From positions 20,120,697-20,184,696 of the forward strand of contig NC_061774.1 of assembly GCF_022458985.1 (NCBI RefSeq): 64,000 nt of DNA, written 5' to 3'. Shown here in pieces: positions 1-13,700 of this stretch. Position 1 is the stretch's first letter. Each line of letters opens with the position of its first letter. Both the position numbers and the translations under genes were made by a program. This DNA comes from Mugil cephalus (Eukaryota > Chordata > Actinopteri > Mugiliformes > Mugilidae). A model generated the notes under the pieces. It was given only the letters and a program-made list of their open reading frames with translations. It was not told the DNA's origin and searched no databases.

Positions 1-2680
1 GTCTTTTGAGTGCAAGGCAAACGCTGCTGAGAGAATGGAAGGCACGCAGCAGAGGTTACGAGCGGGACACGTTGAGTTGCAAGTATATACAGTATGTTAC
101 TTTCTGTACTTTTCCCTCTCTGATCCACTTCAAAGCCCTTCATGAATCGTATAATTTATGTGTCTCTAGACTGCGCTCGTAGTTCTCCGAATCCTCAAAG
201 CAGCATGTGAACCATGTGTGTTTTCCTTTGGATCTGTATTTTTCACTCCCAGCAGATGATGGACTGCTCTGGGCACACGATCTGCTCTCTGCCCCTCTCT
301 GTGGGGTTTCCTCCACGCTGACTCCAGCCCCCCCCCTCTCCTTGGATTCACCTCAACCAGGTAAGAGGCGGCCTCTCCGCAGCCTGACAATGAAAGGTTC
401 ATTAGTCCTAATTGTTTGTGTTGAGGCTCCATTTTTAAAAGCCTGTCTTCTTTCTTTACAAGGTTAGCCACTCTTTCTTTTTTTTTTTTTAGCTCCTGTC
501 ACCGCAAACACACTTCAAAATCCCGGTTTCCGTGTCCCGAGCCTCTGCTGTTACTTTTCACACCCACGCACCCTCCGCTCAGCAGACCTAGATAAAAACA
601 CCATTATCATCCAGCTGTGCTTTTCTTTCCTGAGCTGGATTGCGGCTTTTAAGATGGAAAAGAGAGGCTGATTATTAGGAGATGAGCAAACGCTGGCTGC
701 AGAGAGAGCAGCAGCTAACCCAGGATGGGGGGGTGAAGGGGGGGTTATACTCTGAATGCTAATGCGAGGCTGGAGAATGGGCAAACGGGCCCATTGAAAT
801 GCAGAGTTCACGTGTTTTCTTAGGGTAATATTGGGCCGATGTTGGAACAGCCCGCATTATGAGAGTGAAAGGTCAATTTGATGTTAGTCAGCAGGAACAG
901 TGAGAATGGCTGACCAGTAGGAATTGTTGCCTTTTCTGCCTGAGTGACTGACTCCCTGTGAATATGTATTTCAGCACTTATTTCACGGTCACTAGGACGA
1001 GCCAGAGAGGGTCATCAAACGACGCATATAAATCAAACTAACCATTTTAATTCAGGTGCTTGAGAGTGTATGGGTGCCACTTTTTTTTTTTTTTTTACCA
1101 AGCTGGATGCTGAAATTCCTCCACCACGGGGAAAAAGCCTGAGACATGTCATGTCGTTCAAAGCTCATTCATGTCTAATTACCATGGCCCTGGACCGTTT
1201 TCTCACCTTTTGTTGGCCCATTGAGTGGAGCGCCGGGCCCACGCTCTCCCATGCACACAGCTCCAGCATCCTCCTCCTGCTCCTCAGCAACCCCTGGCTT
1301 CCCCTGCAGCAGCCGCAGTCACACAGAATGAATGGAGCCGCCTGAGGAATGTGGACACAAAAGGAGGAATGTCATTTCGCTGAGTGCCACCACCACCACC
1401 ACCACCACCCCGCACCACCCCCCTTCTTCCACCGTGACCCCAACCCCTCACAAACCAACGGACATGTGCACAAACACACACACAGAAGCACCACCCCACA
1501 AGTCCAGGCATGTTCAAACGCAGGGGTTAAAAAGTCTTATGATTACTTATGATTTTTTTTTTTTTTTAATGTATGCAGGGCTATGTGCAACTGTTTGAGC
1601 GGCTTATCAAATTTAACATCTCATATTTGTGTCTAAATATGTGGGGTTTCTCAAGAATTACATCGGTGATTACAGCTGAAGGAGCTGGAAACTCCTCAGG
1701 GGGGGTGTTGATGGATTATAGTGACAGTTTGAATTTTACACGTCATTGATTCAACTTTATCTTATCAATGAAAAAATAAACGAATCCCATCCCCCCCAGT
1801 GTTGCAAGTTGGGCAAGGGTCAGAGAGAGATACAGCAAATTCCCAAAGACGTAAGAGACCAAAGGGTCGTTTCCTATCCATCTTTTTTTGCCTTATACGT
1901 GTCGTTTTAATAATAACCGTGCGATGTCCGTCCACATCTGTCTCAGCGGACTGTTTACCGTAGCGTAAACCGGGCGTGGTGTATATGGCAGACGGCCGCA
2001 TGTTAGAAACACGAGTGCCCCGTTGCTAACGGGACCGAGACTGACCTGTGTTTATGCGTCAACAGACCTGTAATTTATGACTCCATGGTTACTGTAACAC
2101 TAGGTAGGTTTTGATCAAAACAAACCACGACGCACTGGAATGGCTTCCTATTCTTCCCTTGACCATGGAGGCATTTTTGGGAAACTATGTGTGGCATAAA
2201 CACGGATGGAGCATAAATACTTGATATTTATTTTCATTTTCCCACTTCGGACCTGATTATATTACAACTCGTAGCGGTTCCCATCGTGGCCTTCGGGGAC
2301 GCGCCTGGATGCGACATTTTTGGGGGGTTCCCACGGTTTCTCTATCATGAGGAAGAGAAAATGGTTCACTGTCACTAATCGTCCCACTTAATTTATGATG
2401 GGTCTGTGAAAGGAACACGAAGAAAGTCTGTTTGGTTCAAAAGGACTTTTATCAGTGTGGTTATCTCCACACAGACAGTAAAAACAGATAAGGAAGTACT
2501 CTCCAAAAAAAATAAAATGAGGTCAAACAGGGGTCTGTATGAGGTTTGTGATCCAGATTTGTTTTTACTTTTATTTTCTTTATGCTATGAGAACCAGTAC
2601 TACTGTACCTTCAGTGCTTTGCCATCTCTCAGCTCCAGTCCTGATTTTCAACACTGGTTGCTTCTAATCTAGACATAAAA

Positions 2681-2753
2681 GGTGTCAAACATAAGGCAGG
2701 CGGACCAAAAGGGGCCCACAAGAGGGTCCAATCTGGCCCACAACATGAATTAC
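2681..2753 (-). mobile_element. Fragment of hAT-type MITE, same family as 29.8 kb
   Basis: The stretch begins with GGTGTCAAACATAAGG and continues with glimpses of a GGCCCAC / AGAGGGTCCA / GGCCCAC pattern. It matches the reverse complement of the right end of the complete element at 29800-30128. Only about 73 bp of one end survives, so this is a decayed or truncated copy lying in the opposite orientation. Confidence 0.6.
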
Positions 2754-3609
2754 ATAAGCAAGCAGCTTTTCAGTAACGTTTTATTGATTTTTCATTAACA
2801 ATCAAACCGAGAACAAGACATAACAGGTCTTTCAAAGTTACAATATGATTAATGTACATGTGTTATATCAAAACACACAATCATATCATATACGTTACAA
2901 TAGTTAATGTCTACAATTGATGTCAAAGGATGACGTTTTACAGTTTTTGTTTTATTTGTAAAGACAAAGGGTGGGTTGCCCATTCTGCAATGAATAGACC
3001 AGATCAATGGGGAGTCAATCGAAAATGGGTTACCATACGTGATTGTTGTTACCTTAAATGCACCTTAAATGTTTCTGTGTACCACTGTGTGACTGAGGGA
3101 GGCCTCTCCTGAATCCACTGGAGCAGAATACTAAAAAGAGCAGGAGTTTACACATTAAAGTGAGCTGCAGGTTTTCAGTGAAAATAATTAACTCACTTGT
3201 AGGAGAACACAACACTGAGTCCCAGCACTAAACAGAAGACATGCAGAAAACTGCACTAGGTTCATTCCTACTGTTCTGTGCTATTTCAGCCTGGTATACT
3301 TTATTTATTTATTTATTTAAATTTCATCTGAAGGTGGACGTATTAAACTATAAGAAAACTATATTGGTCCAGCTCAGGATATTAATAATCCAATGATGTT
3401 GACCAAATTCACTTATTATTATTGTTGTTGGCACCAAAACAGTAGGAATATAACCCACTTATTTTTCATTGCCCCCCTCCCTGCCTTAACTTTTACCGTA
3501 TATGTGGGTGTGAGTGTGTATTGTGTGCATGTATATGTGTCTGTATGTGTGAGCGTGCTTATATGTGTATATGTATATTCATTTTGTTTCTTTTTATTTT
3601 ATGTTTTCA

Positions 3610-3665
3610 TTGTGTGTGCAGCACTTTATTGTAGGAAAAGAGCTATATAAATAAAGTTTGCTTTG
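3610..3665 (+). mobile_element. Possible retroelement 3' tail
   Basis: A short GAGCTATATAAATAAAGTTT-type ending resembles the common 3' tail of fish non-LTR retroelements. No coding part is attached. This is recognition of a familiar motif only, and it could be chance AT-rich sequence. Confidence 0.25.
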
Positions 3666-4438
3666 ATTTGTGTGTGCCCCCCCCCCTCCGCAGACTAAAA
3701 TGATTTGTATTAAAGAAAGGAGGAGGAGGAGGAGGAGGAGATAGGGAGGAAAGGGAGCAGGAGATCCAGGTTTGAATCTGAAGTTCCTGCTCCATGCTCC
3801 ACCCCTGGTGTTCCTGATCTCCAGGTCTTTGTCCCCGGAACTCGCACTCACTCCTGGGCTTTTTTTTTTTTTTTTCTGCTCGCATCTGGATCCCAGTACG
3901 ACCAGCGACCAGCCCAGTGTCCTGTCCTATCCTGTCCTGTCCTACTACAGAAAAAGAAAACCACGGCCTCTCGAGTTTTTTTTTCTTTTTTTTGGGAAAG
4001 GAAGCAAAGGAAAAACAAAGACAGAAGAAACCTTAACTTTTCCCCCCCTGCTCGTCTCTCTACAGTGTCCTGCCGTGGTTTTTTAAATGCTTTCGTCGAA
4101 ACTGTAAAGAGCAGCAGTGTGACTCTGTGATTGTTGCCTCAACTCCTGAGACAGAAAAGTTTTTACGCGTTTGAAAAGCGACTTTTTTTTCGTATCGCGA
4201 TTTTTTTTTTCTTTCTCTCCCCCGTCGATTGAGTCTGGAACTCGACATTTCTCGCACATATATGTAGCTTTTATGCGGACGGGTTTTTTTGAGTAGTATT
4301 TAAGGTGTTTTTCGGTGTTTTTTCTTTTTTTTTTTAATTCCCTCCTCCTCCTGTGCTGTGAATGAAGTATCTGTTGAGCTGAAGAAATCAGTCTCCATGA
4401 GGAAACTCGGCGTGGGAGTCACTGAAACTTTGTCCTAG

Positions 4439-4440
<2 letters not shown>

Positions 4441-4473
<33 letters not shown>
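4441..4473. repeat. (CA)n microsatellite in gpc4 leader region
   Basis: An uninterrupted CA dinucleotide tract of about 33 bp lies roughly 80 bp before the gpc4 start codon, probably inside the 5' UTR or core promoter. Confidence 0.9.
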
Positions 4474-4475
<2 letters not shown>

Positions 4476-4549
4476 GAGCAACTCTACGCTTCTTCTTTTT
4501 CCAAACTTTACTTCATCATATTTTTATTTTTTTTTAAAACGGACACAAA

Positions 4550-4700
4550 ATGAAGACGCTGTCGGTGCTGTGTGTAGTCTGCACACTGGTTGTGTTGTCG
4601 GGGGCTGCGGAGCAAAAGTTGAAAAACTGTAACGAAGTCCGTGAGGCTTACAGCTCCAAGGGATTCAATGTCAACGATGTCCCCAACAAAGGAGTCAACG
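4550..4700 (+). CDS. gpc4: gpc4 coding exon 1 (signal peptide)
   Basis: Encodes the start Met, a hydrophobic leader ([19 protein letters not shown]) and the first mature residues with the conserved N-terminal Cys27 in [15 protein letters not shown]. The ATG has A at -3. The exon ends AACG|GTGAGT in phase 1 and joins exon 2 across a glycine codon. Confidence 0.88.
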
Positions 4701-7700
4701 GTGAGTTTTATTCTTGCTCATTTACTCATTTCGTCGCTTGTTTGCCTTTAGGGCCTGCTTTTAACGCTTTTTAAGAGACGCGGGGTTCAAAGTAAGGGTC
4801 GGGGACCCCCTACGGGTCTCGCAGAGGTCTCCCTGTGGTCCTACGGCTCATGACGCTAAGCTAGAATATTTAGCTTAAAATTTTGTTTTTCTTGGCTCAA
4901 ACATACAGCTACGTTTGCTGTCTGCTTCTTAAACATGAGCAACTTTAACTTTTAAAAGTAAACTTTTCTGTTTTTTTAAAAAAAAAGACAATTTATGCTA
5001 ATGTCAAAGACTATATGGAAACATGTAATGATGCCGCTTTAAGTTTGCATTTCCACGCAAAACAAAAGTGATATTCCTGAAACTTTGGTTGCGCTTTGTA
5101 CGTGTTACCATTGAAAAGCTGATTTTTGAATGAACTGTGACTCCTATCTTGCGATATCCCATAATTCTCGTCACCTGAGACTTCACTGTGAGGAAGATTG
5201 ACTTCAAATGAACTGGTCACATGACCCATTGCGTCTCCTGTGACACCGTTGATGGGGAAATGCGGAAAAAAAGTGTCTCTGTTGCACCTTTGCGATACAC
5301 TTTTCACACCGGTACGTCTGGAAAAACCATGTCACGAGAGCGCAAACATGTTTTAGCGATATTTGAAATGTAAGCATGAAATGTTCCCATTTGTGTTGCG
5401 ATATTTAGGTTTCTGCACATTTCGAGGGGTAATGGAGACGCAGCAACTGCGGCGGTTGGGGGGGTTGGGGGTCTGTCCATTCTTTGGGCATATATGCTGC
5501 TGGCAACACTTCAGTGCTCATAGTCTTAATTTAGGAAATACTTGTAGGTAATTCATAACAATAAAACGGGTTATAATCAACACACAAGCACTGCTCCCCA
5601 CTGAAAGAAGCCAGGCCTGTGTTTATTTCCAGGCTTCCTCAGTAGAGACTCCTACGGCTGTGAAGTGCAGGCAGCCGGCAGTGATTTAGTAAACATTCCT
5701 GTTCATTGTGAACAAGGCTTGTGGGTTTATTTTTTTTTTCCTCCCCCCCCCACCCCCTTTCTCTTTCTTTCTTCCTCCCCGAGTCCATCTAATTTTTGTG
5801 GTTTGAAGATCATTTTTTTTATTTATTTTTTTGCATGTCTTGAATTCGACACCTGCGCTCGCCTGCATGACAGGATGTAACGCAACGCTGCAGGTGGTGT
5901 GACAACAAAATAAAGGAACTGATATGTTAATAATCAGGCGGGCGAGAAGGCAAGTCAATGAAGCTAATCATGAGATAAAGCTAAGTAATGGAAACTCATG
6001 CAGGGGGCTAGTTTACAGTACAGGCTTGAGGGGGAGCAGTGGCGGGGGGGAAGGAGGAGGAGGAGGAGGAGGGAGGAATGGGGGGGTTTTAAAATTCCAC
6101 TGTGCCCTGCATACCCCACCTCCCCTTCTCTCTTTTTTTTTTTTTTCCTTTTAATTTTTTATGGTGGTTAAAGTAAATATGCAATATATATTCAAGCCCC
6201 TAAGTTCAGTCCAGTGTGGTTGCCAGTTGCTGCAGTGGCTGCAGCGTGACACGCTTGTATAAAATTATAGAAGTAGGTCATCCGGGCAGGAGTGCTGTCA
6301 AAAACTTTTTAAATTTTTGGCGACCTAAGTGAGTAAAAAAAACATCTCTATGACAAACTGAGTTAACAGTATCACCTGATAAGTTTACAAGTTTGTATGT
6401 GTCATCTTTATCACACTGAAAGCCTTTTATGAGCTTTTATATCCATAGCAAGAAGATGATTCTGTAAAGGCGTCATAAGTGCTGGTTAAGAGTTGGGTGT
6501 AACTGTCCAATAGGCCAAGAAATCCCACCCCCCCTCCTCCAAGTTTCACACGAGTCCCACAGGTCCTTTTGTTTTCTGCCTGTATGTCTTTGTGATGCTA
6601 AACGTCATTGAGAGTACCCCAACATGTCGACATTGGTCGCATTTAATTGTCTTGCATCTCCGTGTTTTGAAAGAAGGATGTGAATGAATGCGGCGTTATT
6701 GTGGAAGATTTGTGTGCTATACACACACGTGCCCCCTTTTTTTTTTTTTTTTTCTCCCTCCTCCCTCTTACAATAGATTCCTGGTGTATGTCTAGGCTTT
6801 AGGCAGGGCCGACCTCAATGAGCAGCTCTTTGTCATTGATAGAGACTGAGATAATTGATCCATAGAAAGCAACAAGGTCTACTGTCATTAAAGAGAGTGT
6901 TGTGGAGGATGGGGGGGGGGGGTCCCCACGTACAAAAGCCCCGCGCTCTTGAAATGCTCCGTGTTGTTGGGGAGAAATGACTCCAGATGTGCAGTTTGGT
7001 TGAACTTCAGAAATGTTTCTCGGAGCTTCACGTCAGCGATGTGCAGAGGCTCCGAACTTCCCCCGAAACTTCACTTCGCCGTGTTTGAGCTGATTTGGAT
7101 GCGGGGTTTGCGAGAAGGGGTTAGAGTATTAATTACATCCATGTGCAATCTGCATAATTTGTTTCAGCAGTTCACAACCGAGTAAATTGTTCGCTGGAAG
7201 TGTTTCGCTTTTAATATTTACAGATGTCGAAATAGTCGATGTCTGATTCCGAATCAATCCCGTAATTTTGTCCCAGACTGCGTCTATCAAAATGTTAACT
7301 TTAACCATAACTTCCACATACTCATGTGGCAAAGAAGACATACTTTAAAAATTATACACCATCTCTGCCAACTCTCACATCAGTCGTGGGTTTTTTTTTT
7401 TGTTTTTTTTTTTTTGAAGCATTTACCTCCTTTGATGCATGAAGCCGATTTGTGAAGTATGAGTCTTATTTGAGGCACGGGATTCAAAACTTTTCTAACC
7501 GCAAACATTTTCTGTTATTGTTGGCAAGATGGAGATAAGAATGTTTGTTACCATTGAGATTACAGGCGAGCTCGGCTGCAGCCAGAGTTGAGATTCAATA
7601 AAGATGTTTCAAAGCAGTAAAACTGAAATGGAAACCCGGATTGCTTCGGCCCGGGCGGCTCGTAGTGATGCAGGGGAACGTCAGGCCCGGTTGGTAAATT

Positions 7701-10700
7701 CCTTGTGGATCCCATGGTATCAGTCCTTCACCACTCACGTGGAAGAAGCTCGCGACCTCGCTTCCAAGTTTCTTGTCTGCTGGATGATGATTTGTTTAGG
7801 GGCTGTGGTTGAATACTTTGCTTAAACAGGAAGTAATGTATAACCGCAGTCTTAATTGTGACAGATGAATAATGTCGGTTCCCGTGCAGAATGTAAATGA
7901 TTGGTTTTTACTGTCTGAACCAGCTGCTATTAGTGGGCCGTGTTTATTTTTCCTAACAGTTACATCTCGTACTGGGATTTTAAAAGTATCTAAGGCCGGT
8001 TCTTAAACATTTTTCAGGCCAAACCGACGGAGAGATTAACTGTGGACCCCCTACCTACTATTTGTGTTATATTTAACTCAGACTAATTATAAATTCAGGG
8101 ATTTCACCCGGGAACCGAATAGAATCTCAGTCAATCGCAGGGAACCTGACCGAGTCAGCGTGTAGTATGCAGCCTCGTGATTGGCTCAGCAGCAATAGGG
8201 GCGGGGCCTTTTGTGTACAGAGCGTGGCGCCATGTATGAAACGGTGGGTGTCGAGGCAGCTCCTGTACCACTGAATGAGTGAAAGGTGACGTCTTTTGCC
8301 TCCATTTGTCCATGCGGGATTCATGTTAGAAGAAATTTATAATTGTTCAGGGAAAATTATATAAAAAAATATCTATTCAACCAAAGATTTTGCGACCCCT
8401 CCCCTGCAGTATCTGCTGCAGACTCCCTGTTGAAAACCTATGAGCACTATCTAAAATCAAATCCGTTAACTCTAACCAGGGTGGTTTCTGTCATGTCAAA
8501 TGCTTGACATCGCAGGCTTCGTAAAAAAACAGAAAGAAAAAAAAAGCTACAAATGTGTTTTGGTTTACTCGGGCTTGATGTCATGCTCCAGGTATTGGAC
8601 AACGGGAGAGATGAAAGGCGAGAGGTTTGTTCGTTTCCCCCCCCCTCCCTTCAGCACGTGGAACATCCCCTGTTCATAATCAATTCAGTCCGATATGACT
8701 GAAACTTAAAGCATGCATGACCTCAGCGGGCTGGCCTCTTGGTGAGCTTCAGACATTCTGCAGTCTGGCGTTGTGAGTAACCCCCCCCCCTCCTCCAGCC
8801 GATGGCAGCATGCCCTGCATCATTACGGTTTGGGAAATAACAGGTTGTGCTATTGCGGTGACGTTCTTGCAGATAAGATAAGAGCGGAGGGAACTGGGGC
8901 GCACACAGTCTGCGATTTTTATAGCTCAAAGACTAATATTTGAGTGGCTTGGCTCCGTGGAACGGTATTTTGACACTTGTAATAATTAACTAATAAACTC
9001 CCAGCCAAGCGTCTTTCTCGCCTCTCAAGGTCAATCCCGTAAAACTCAAACACCCTTTTCGGTTTATGTTAAACCATTTAAAGTCAAATCATTACGAATC
9101 ACCTCACGTGCTCGCTTTAAGATGGCGTCTAATGGGCAGCCTGCAGAAACTCCTGTCGGTTTTTATAACTGCGCTTTATGATTCTTTTTACACCTCCTCC
9201 TTCCTTCGATTGGGGCAATCTGGGATGTCAAGAGTCCAAACCCTGGCTGCTTATTATTGGAAAGCTCTGCATCCAACTTCCCTGCAGCATTTCACGCCAG
9301 AAGAAATTGATTTATGTTGTAACTTACACTGGATTACACTTCATTCAGTTTTACTCTGATCTATTCCTGGACGGAGCGCGGGGCGGCTTTAAAGGTGTTT
9401 CTCGTGGAGTCACGTACAGTTTCTGGCAAAGGAAACGTGGGATTGTGTTTTTGTTGAACATGCAGCGTTTTCTCCTTGTGTAAGAGAGTCTTATGGCGCA
9501 CTTTCAAGTTATTGTAGGCCCCCTTACTGCTTGAAATGTGGGCTAGTTAATTACACGTTTTCACATTTGTAACCGTGAGCCACGTCTTTCAGGAGACGCG
9601 GCACCGGTGAATGCTGCCTTTATTTTTCCCCCTCGGTTAGTACCTGAGAGACGAACAATGTTTTAAGCCCGAACTGTTTTTTTTTCCTCCTTCCTCCTGC
9701 TTTTATAGGGAGATCAAACAGATTCAGGTGTGCGTCTGAAGTCCCACCCACAGGTGTGGTTACCGCCAACGGAAAATGCACACGTGCGAGTGTGACTCAC
9801 GGTTTGCGGGGAGTTACTCGCGCTGAAGCCAAAAGACACATTTTGGGCGAGATTAAGACTTTGTGGACGTAGTCATTAAAACCCTTCGCGGGCGTAGTAA
9901 AAAAAAAAAAAAAGTCTAATAAAAAGCTTTTGTCAGCGCAACATAACTCTGTCCACAGAGGAATTAATTTCACAAACATTAATATCCCCTGATCGGCCTT
10001 TGATTGAAGGGGAGGAAAAAGAGTGCAGCTTAATTTAAATAAACCACATTAAAACCAAAGCATGCAGGCTAATCTCTGCTAGCATTCCTGAGCGATGGGC
10101 TAGATCGCTGCTCGGTTTTTTTGGACCGGAGCCGTGCGAGCACTTGTTTTCTCTCGCTTTGGTTCACATGGAGCTTTTCTGGAAAAAACAGTGTCGAAGT
10201 CGAAAAATAAACGGCGTTTGCTCTGCACGCATCAGCTTGTGTGAGGATGTGACGGACTCGCTGAAGACGTGTTCGAGTCGTCCGCTTCTGAAGCATGCAG
10301 GTTAAAGTCTGTCACAGGTTAATCAGTAAATAGTGACTAATACGCTGGGGCCGTTCCTCGGTTGCGGATCGGTCTTAATGAACCGATAATGTGGCGCTTC
10401 CTGTTGTTGTTGTTGTTGCCCGTTGACGTAGTTTTCCCTGAAACTGTCTGGCGAGACGACAGGATAACTGAGTTTGGGTGAAGAGTGGCCAGGTGGAGCA
10501 AGAAGAAGAAGGAAGAGAAGGCGGCTGCTACTTCTTATCAGTTTCCTTGCTGGCAAGGGACAAAACATCATATCGGCACACAAACAACACCAAATAAAAA
10601 AATATATATATATGCAAGAGGAACTACAAGTGTCAAATTGGCTTGTTTTTGTTGATTCCAGACCTCATTTAGTCTTCGGGAAGCCGTCCTCATTAAAAAC

Positions 10701-13700
10701 TGTGGAATGTGAAGTTTCTCTCTTGCACTTATTTAGTATGCCTGCAGAGTAGATCACTTCAATAGCTGCGTGTGTGTGTGTGGACTGGCCGTCTGTAATT
10801 CCATCAGTTTGCATCCTTTGCTTTGGCCTGAACCCCCCCACCGCCACCCCCACCCCCACCTCGCCCTCTCCCTCCTCCTCCTCCCCTCCTCCCCTCCTCC
10901 CCTCCTCCTCCTCCTCCTCCTCCTCAAATGGCCAAGTGAGCGACAGATCAGTGGGGGGTGGATGCTCTGTGTGGGAACAATTGAGCACCCCCCTTTTAGC
11001 CTGCCATGCCCCCCCCGTCCACCCCCACCTCCTCCTCCTCCCCCTCACCACATTCCACACCGGACCACCAAGACCTGCAAACAGGAGCCCTGGAGCTGGG
11101 AACACACGGCAACAAAGAGAGCACTGGAGGGACTGACTGAGGCATGCGGAGAAAGAGAGGGGGATTTGACTGATGGGGAAAGAGAGTTTTGTAAAAGTTG
11201 AATGTCCAGAAGAGGTGGTGGGCTGAGCAGGAGCCCAGAGAGTGGCTGTGCGTGTGCGACGCAGGCTTAGGTAATCTGGGTAGGGGGACTGGATGCGTGC
11301 ATGAACCCTGCACTGACTCTAGGGGTGGGAAAAATGTCGATGTAGTTTTTCTTCCGATGCAATATCGATTTTTTTTTAACTCCCGAGACCCAAGCTTTTA
11401 TTTGGTATGCATTTTTGATTTCTCTGAGGTATTTGGGTTTTAGTAGGACCTAAGATGCATAAAAACTAAGCATCATCTTTAAACAGGAAGTAGTAGTTTA
11501 TGAAAAAAACAAACAAACACTGGGATTATTTCATTATTTATATGATTAAAAAAAGTCACCATTATGTGACAAAATATAAAACTGTTTATTTTAATATCTG
11601 AACATGGCTGTGCAAGGACAGAATCGTGATCAATGAAGTCCCAACGTCCTCAAACGAGTACTTGCTAATTAGCAAAAATTGCTAATTTGTTAAATAAAAA
11701 ACGTCAATGAGCAAAAATACTCAAGTTTTAACCTTTGCTGCCACTGATGATGCGTTTAAACGAAGCAGAATAAGCTGCATTAAAACCTAAAACTCAATGT
11801 CCCCATATGAGGACGCAGCGCAATGCAATAAACTGATTCACAAAGTGAATTATCACTGTCATCTGATGCACATATACAAAGTGTAACTGATTTCTCAGTG
11901 AACTATGTAGAATATATCGCAATATCATAATCAAGTATCGTGATATGTATCGCAAAGTCCTCCTCCCTAGTGCAGACCGTATAGTGTGCTCCTTTCAGTC
12001 TTCTCTGTTGAGCATAGTACAAGATGTTTTAATAAAGTTGTTGTTTTTTGTGTGGCGTCTGTGTGCGCACAGTTGTACTCGACTATAGGGTCTGGTAGGT
12101 CGACACAAGCCTCCGCCTGATGCAAACTGTAAGAAATCCTACTCTGGCCTTGTGGTTTTCCGTATTTAGCGTTAAGGGGAGCGACCCCCTGAAAGCCCTT
12201 GTTAACACATCCCGTTTGCTCGCTGTTAAAAGTCGGCCCTCTCCTCTTCCTCCCGCTCTGTCACATCGGTTCATTTTCTTCTCCCTCCGCTCACTCTTTA
12301 GCAGCAGCTCCTCCGGGAGGTTTTGTTTCATTCCCAGTCTTTCCTTGTCTTCCTCATCCCTGGGTGATTTCCTCCTCTCTCTTTTTTTTTTTCTTTTTCT
12401 CCACCGTCAGTCATGATTTGCTGCCACTTTTTCCTGCCCTGCTGCACTCAGCCCACCTAGGTCTCGTCTAGGTTGCTCTTGCAGATTAGTCTGTGCAGAA
12501 AGGCTTTTGGACGACGCCGAAATTAAACCACGTCTCTTGTTTACATGCATCTGCCTTTAGCTTTGGCACCGCTTTTGACACTTAGAAGGTTAGAGATGCA
12601 CCCACTTTTTTTATTTTTTTGTAAAGATATGCCACTGTACAACAGAGAAAAGCTGCATACGAGCAAGCACTTTTTTATAACTCCTCTGATTCCCATGCGG
12701 TGGCTTTCATCACCACAGCCCCTCTCCAACATTCGACTTCTCTGGCTCCCGAAGTTCTTCTGTGCAAGATGCTTGGCAGCGTCATTTCTTTTTTCTTTTT
12801 TTTTTTTTTTTTTGTTCCTCTGATATTTGAGCTCCTTTGTGCTGATCAGCTTGGTGCTGGTGTCACTCGGGCCAGCTGTGAGGAGTGTGGCAAAGGGCCG
12901 CCGGCTCTGATCCCAAACTGCAGGGGTGGGGTGTGAACCCTCTCGCCTGACACGCAGCGAGCCTCACGCTCACGCACTGAAGTCATCGCGCGGCGTAGAT
13001 GCCAGCGGGGAAGGAGGGGGGGGAATGTGGTTATGATGTAGGTGTAACTCGACCAAGGTTAATTGATTTCCTGCGAAGCCGCGGCAGGTTTGATGTCGGT
13101 GTTGATGGTCGTGATTATCATTAGGATTTGGTGACTCGCTAGAGGCCTGTGTGGTTATTGTAGGGGTGGGAGGGGGGGCGGGGGGGGGTTTAACAGCGAA
13201 GGAGCGAAGCCAGGGACTTGACTGGGTGTTTGGGCTGAGACCCCAGTGCTGGGTGCGGGCCAGAGGAGCTGTAATCCCTGCTAATTACTCCCAAGGCCTG
13301 CATCAAGACTCCCACTGACAGGGCAGTCATTCACTTAGCTCACTTTTCCAAAGTGCAGTTAGCTTAATAGGTTTCCTAATATTTACCCAATCCCTCAGTT
13401 TGCTGCACGCTCTTGGATTTATTATCATATAAATTATATTGTTTGAGATCAAAACTTAAGGCTTCTCTGCTGTCAAACAGAAAAAAAAATGTAAAAAATA
13501 ATACTAATAATAATAGGTGTGTCTTTGGCTGCTTCGCGTAGATTTGTGAGGTTGTTGAGTCGATGCCATGTGTGAAAGGCAGGTCGTCAAAATAAAAAAT
13601 AAAAACATGATGGAAAACGATGGCGGGCGTCCTGTTGGCTGAGGGCCGATGAGCAAGGGAGGAGGAAGGAAAAAACAAGTCTCTCGCTCACACACACACA

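Larger units (their letters stand above)
1..4549. other. 5' flank and leader region of gpc4
   Basis: No coding exon is recognisable here; the open frames are short, low-complexity and unlike any family I know. The stretch holds homopolymer T runs, TTTA and TG-rich tracts, a 2.68-kb transposon fragment and a CA microsatellite close to the gpc4 start. The 5' UTR and promoter of gpc4 must lie in its last part, but no convincing TATA box or defined transcription start could be placed. A further non-coding first exon cannot be excluded. Confidence 0.5.

Noticed and set aside
3770..3800. tRNA-like GGTTTGAATCTG box
   Set aside because: No A-box, no acceptor stem and no cloverleaf can be drawn around it.
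3643..3885. Purine/pyrimidine-rich frames at 3.6-3.9 kb
   Set aside because: Low-complexity GGA and T runs with no conserved protein features.
10665..11313. Long open frames rich in Glu/Gly, Pro or Ser on both strands
   Set aside because: They are translations of the CCT/CCCCACC simple repeats and have no family similarity.
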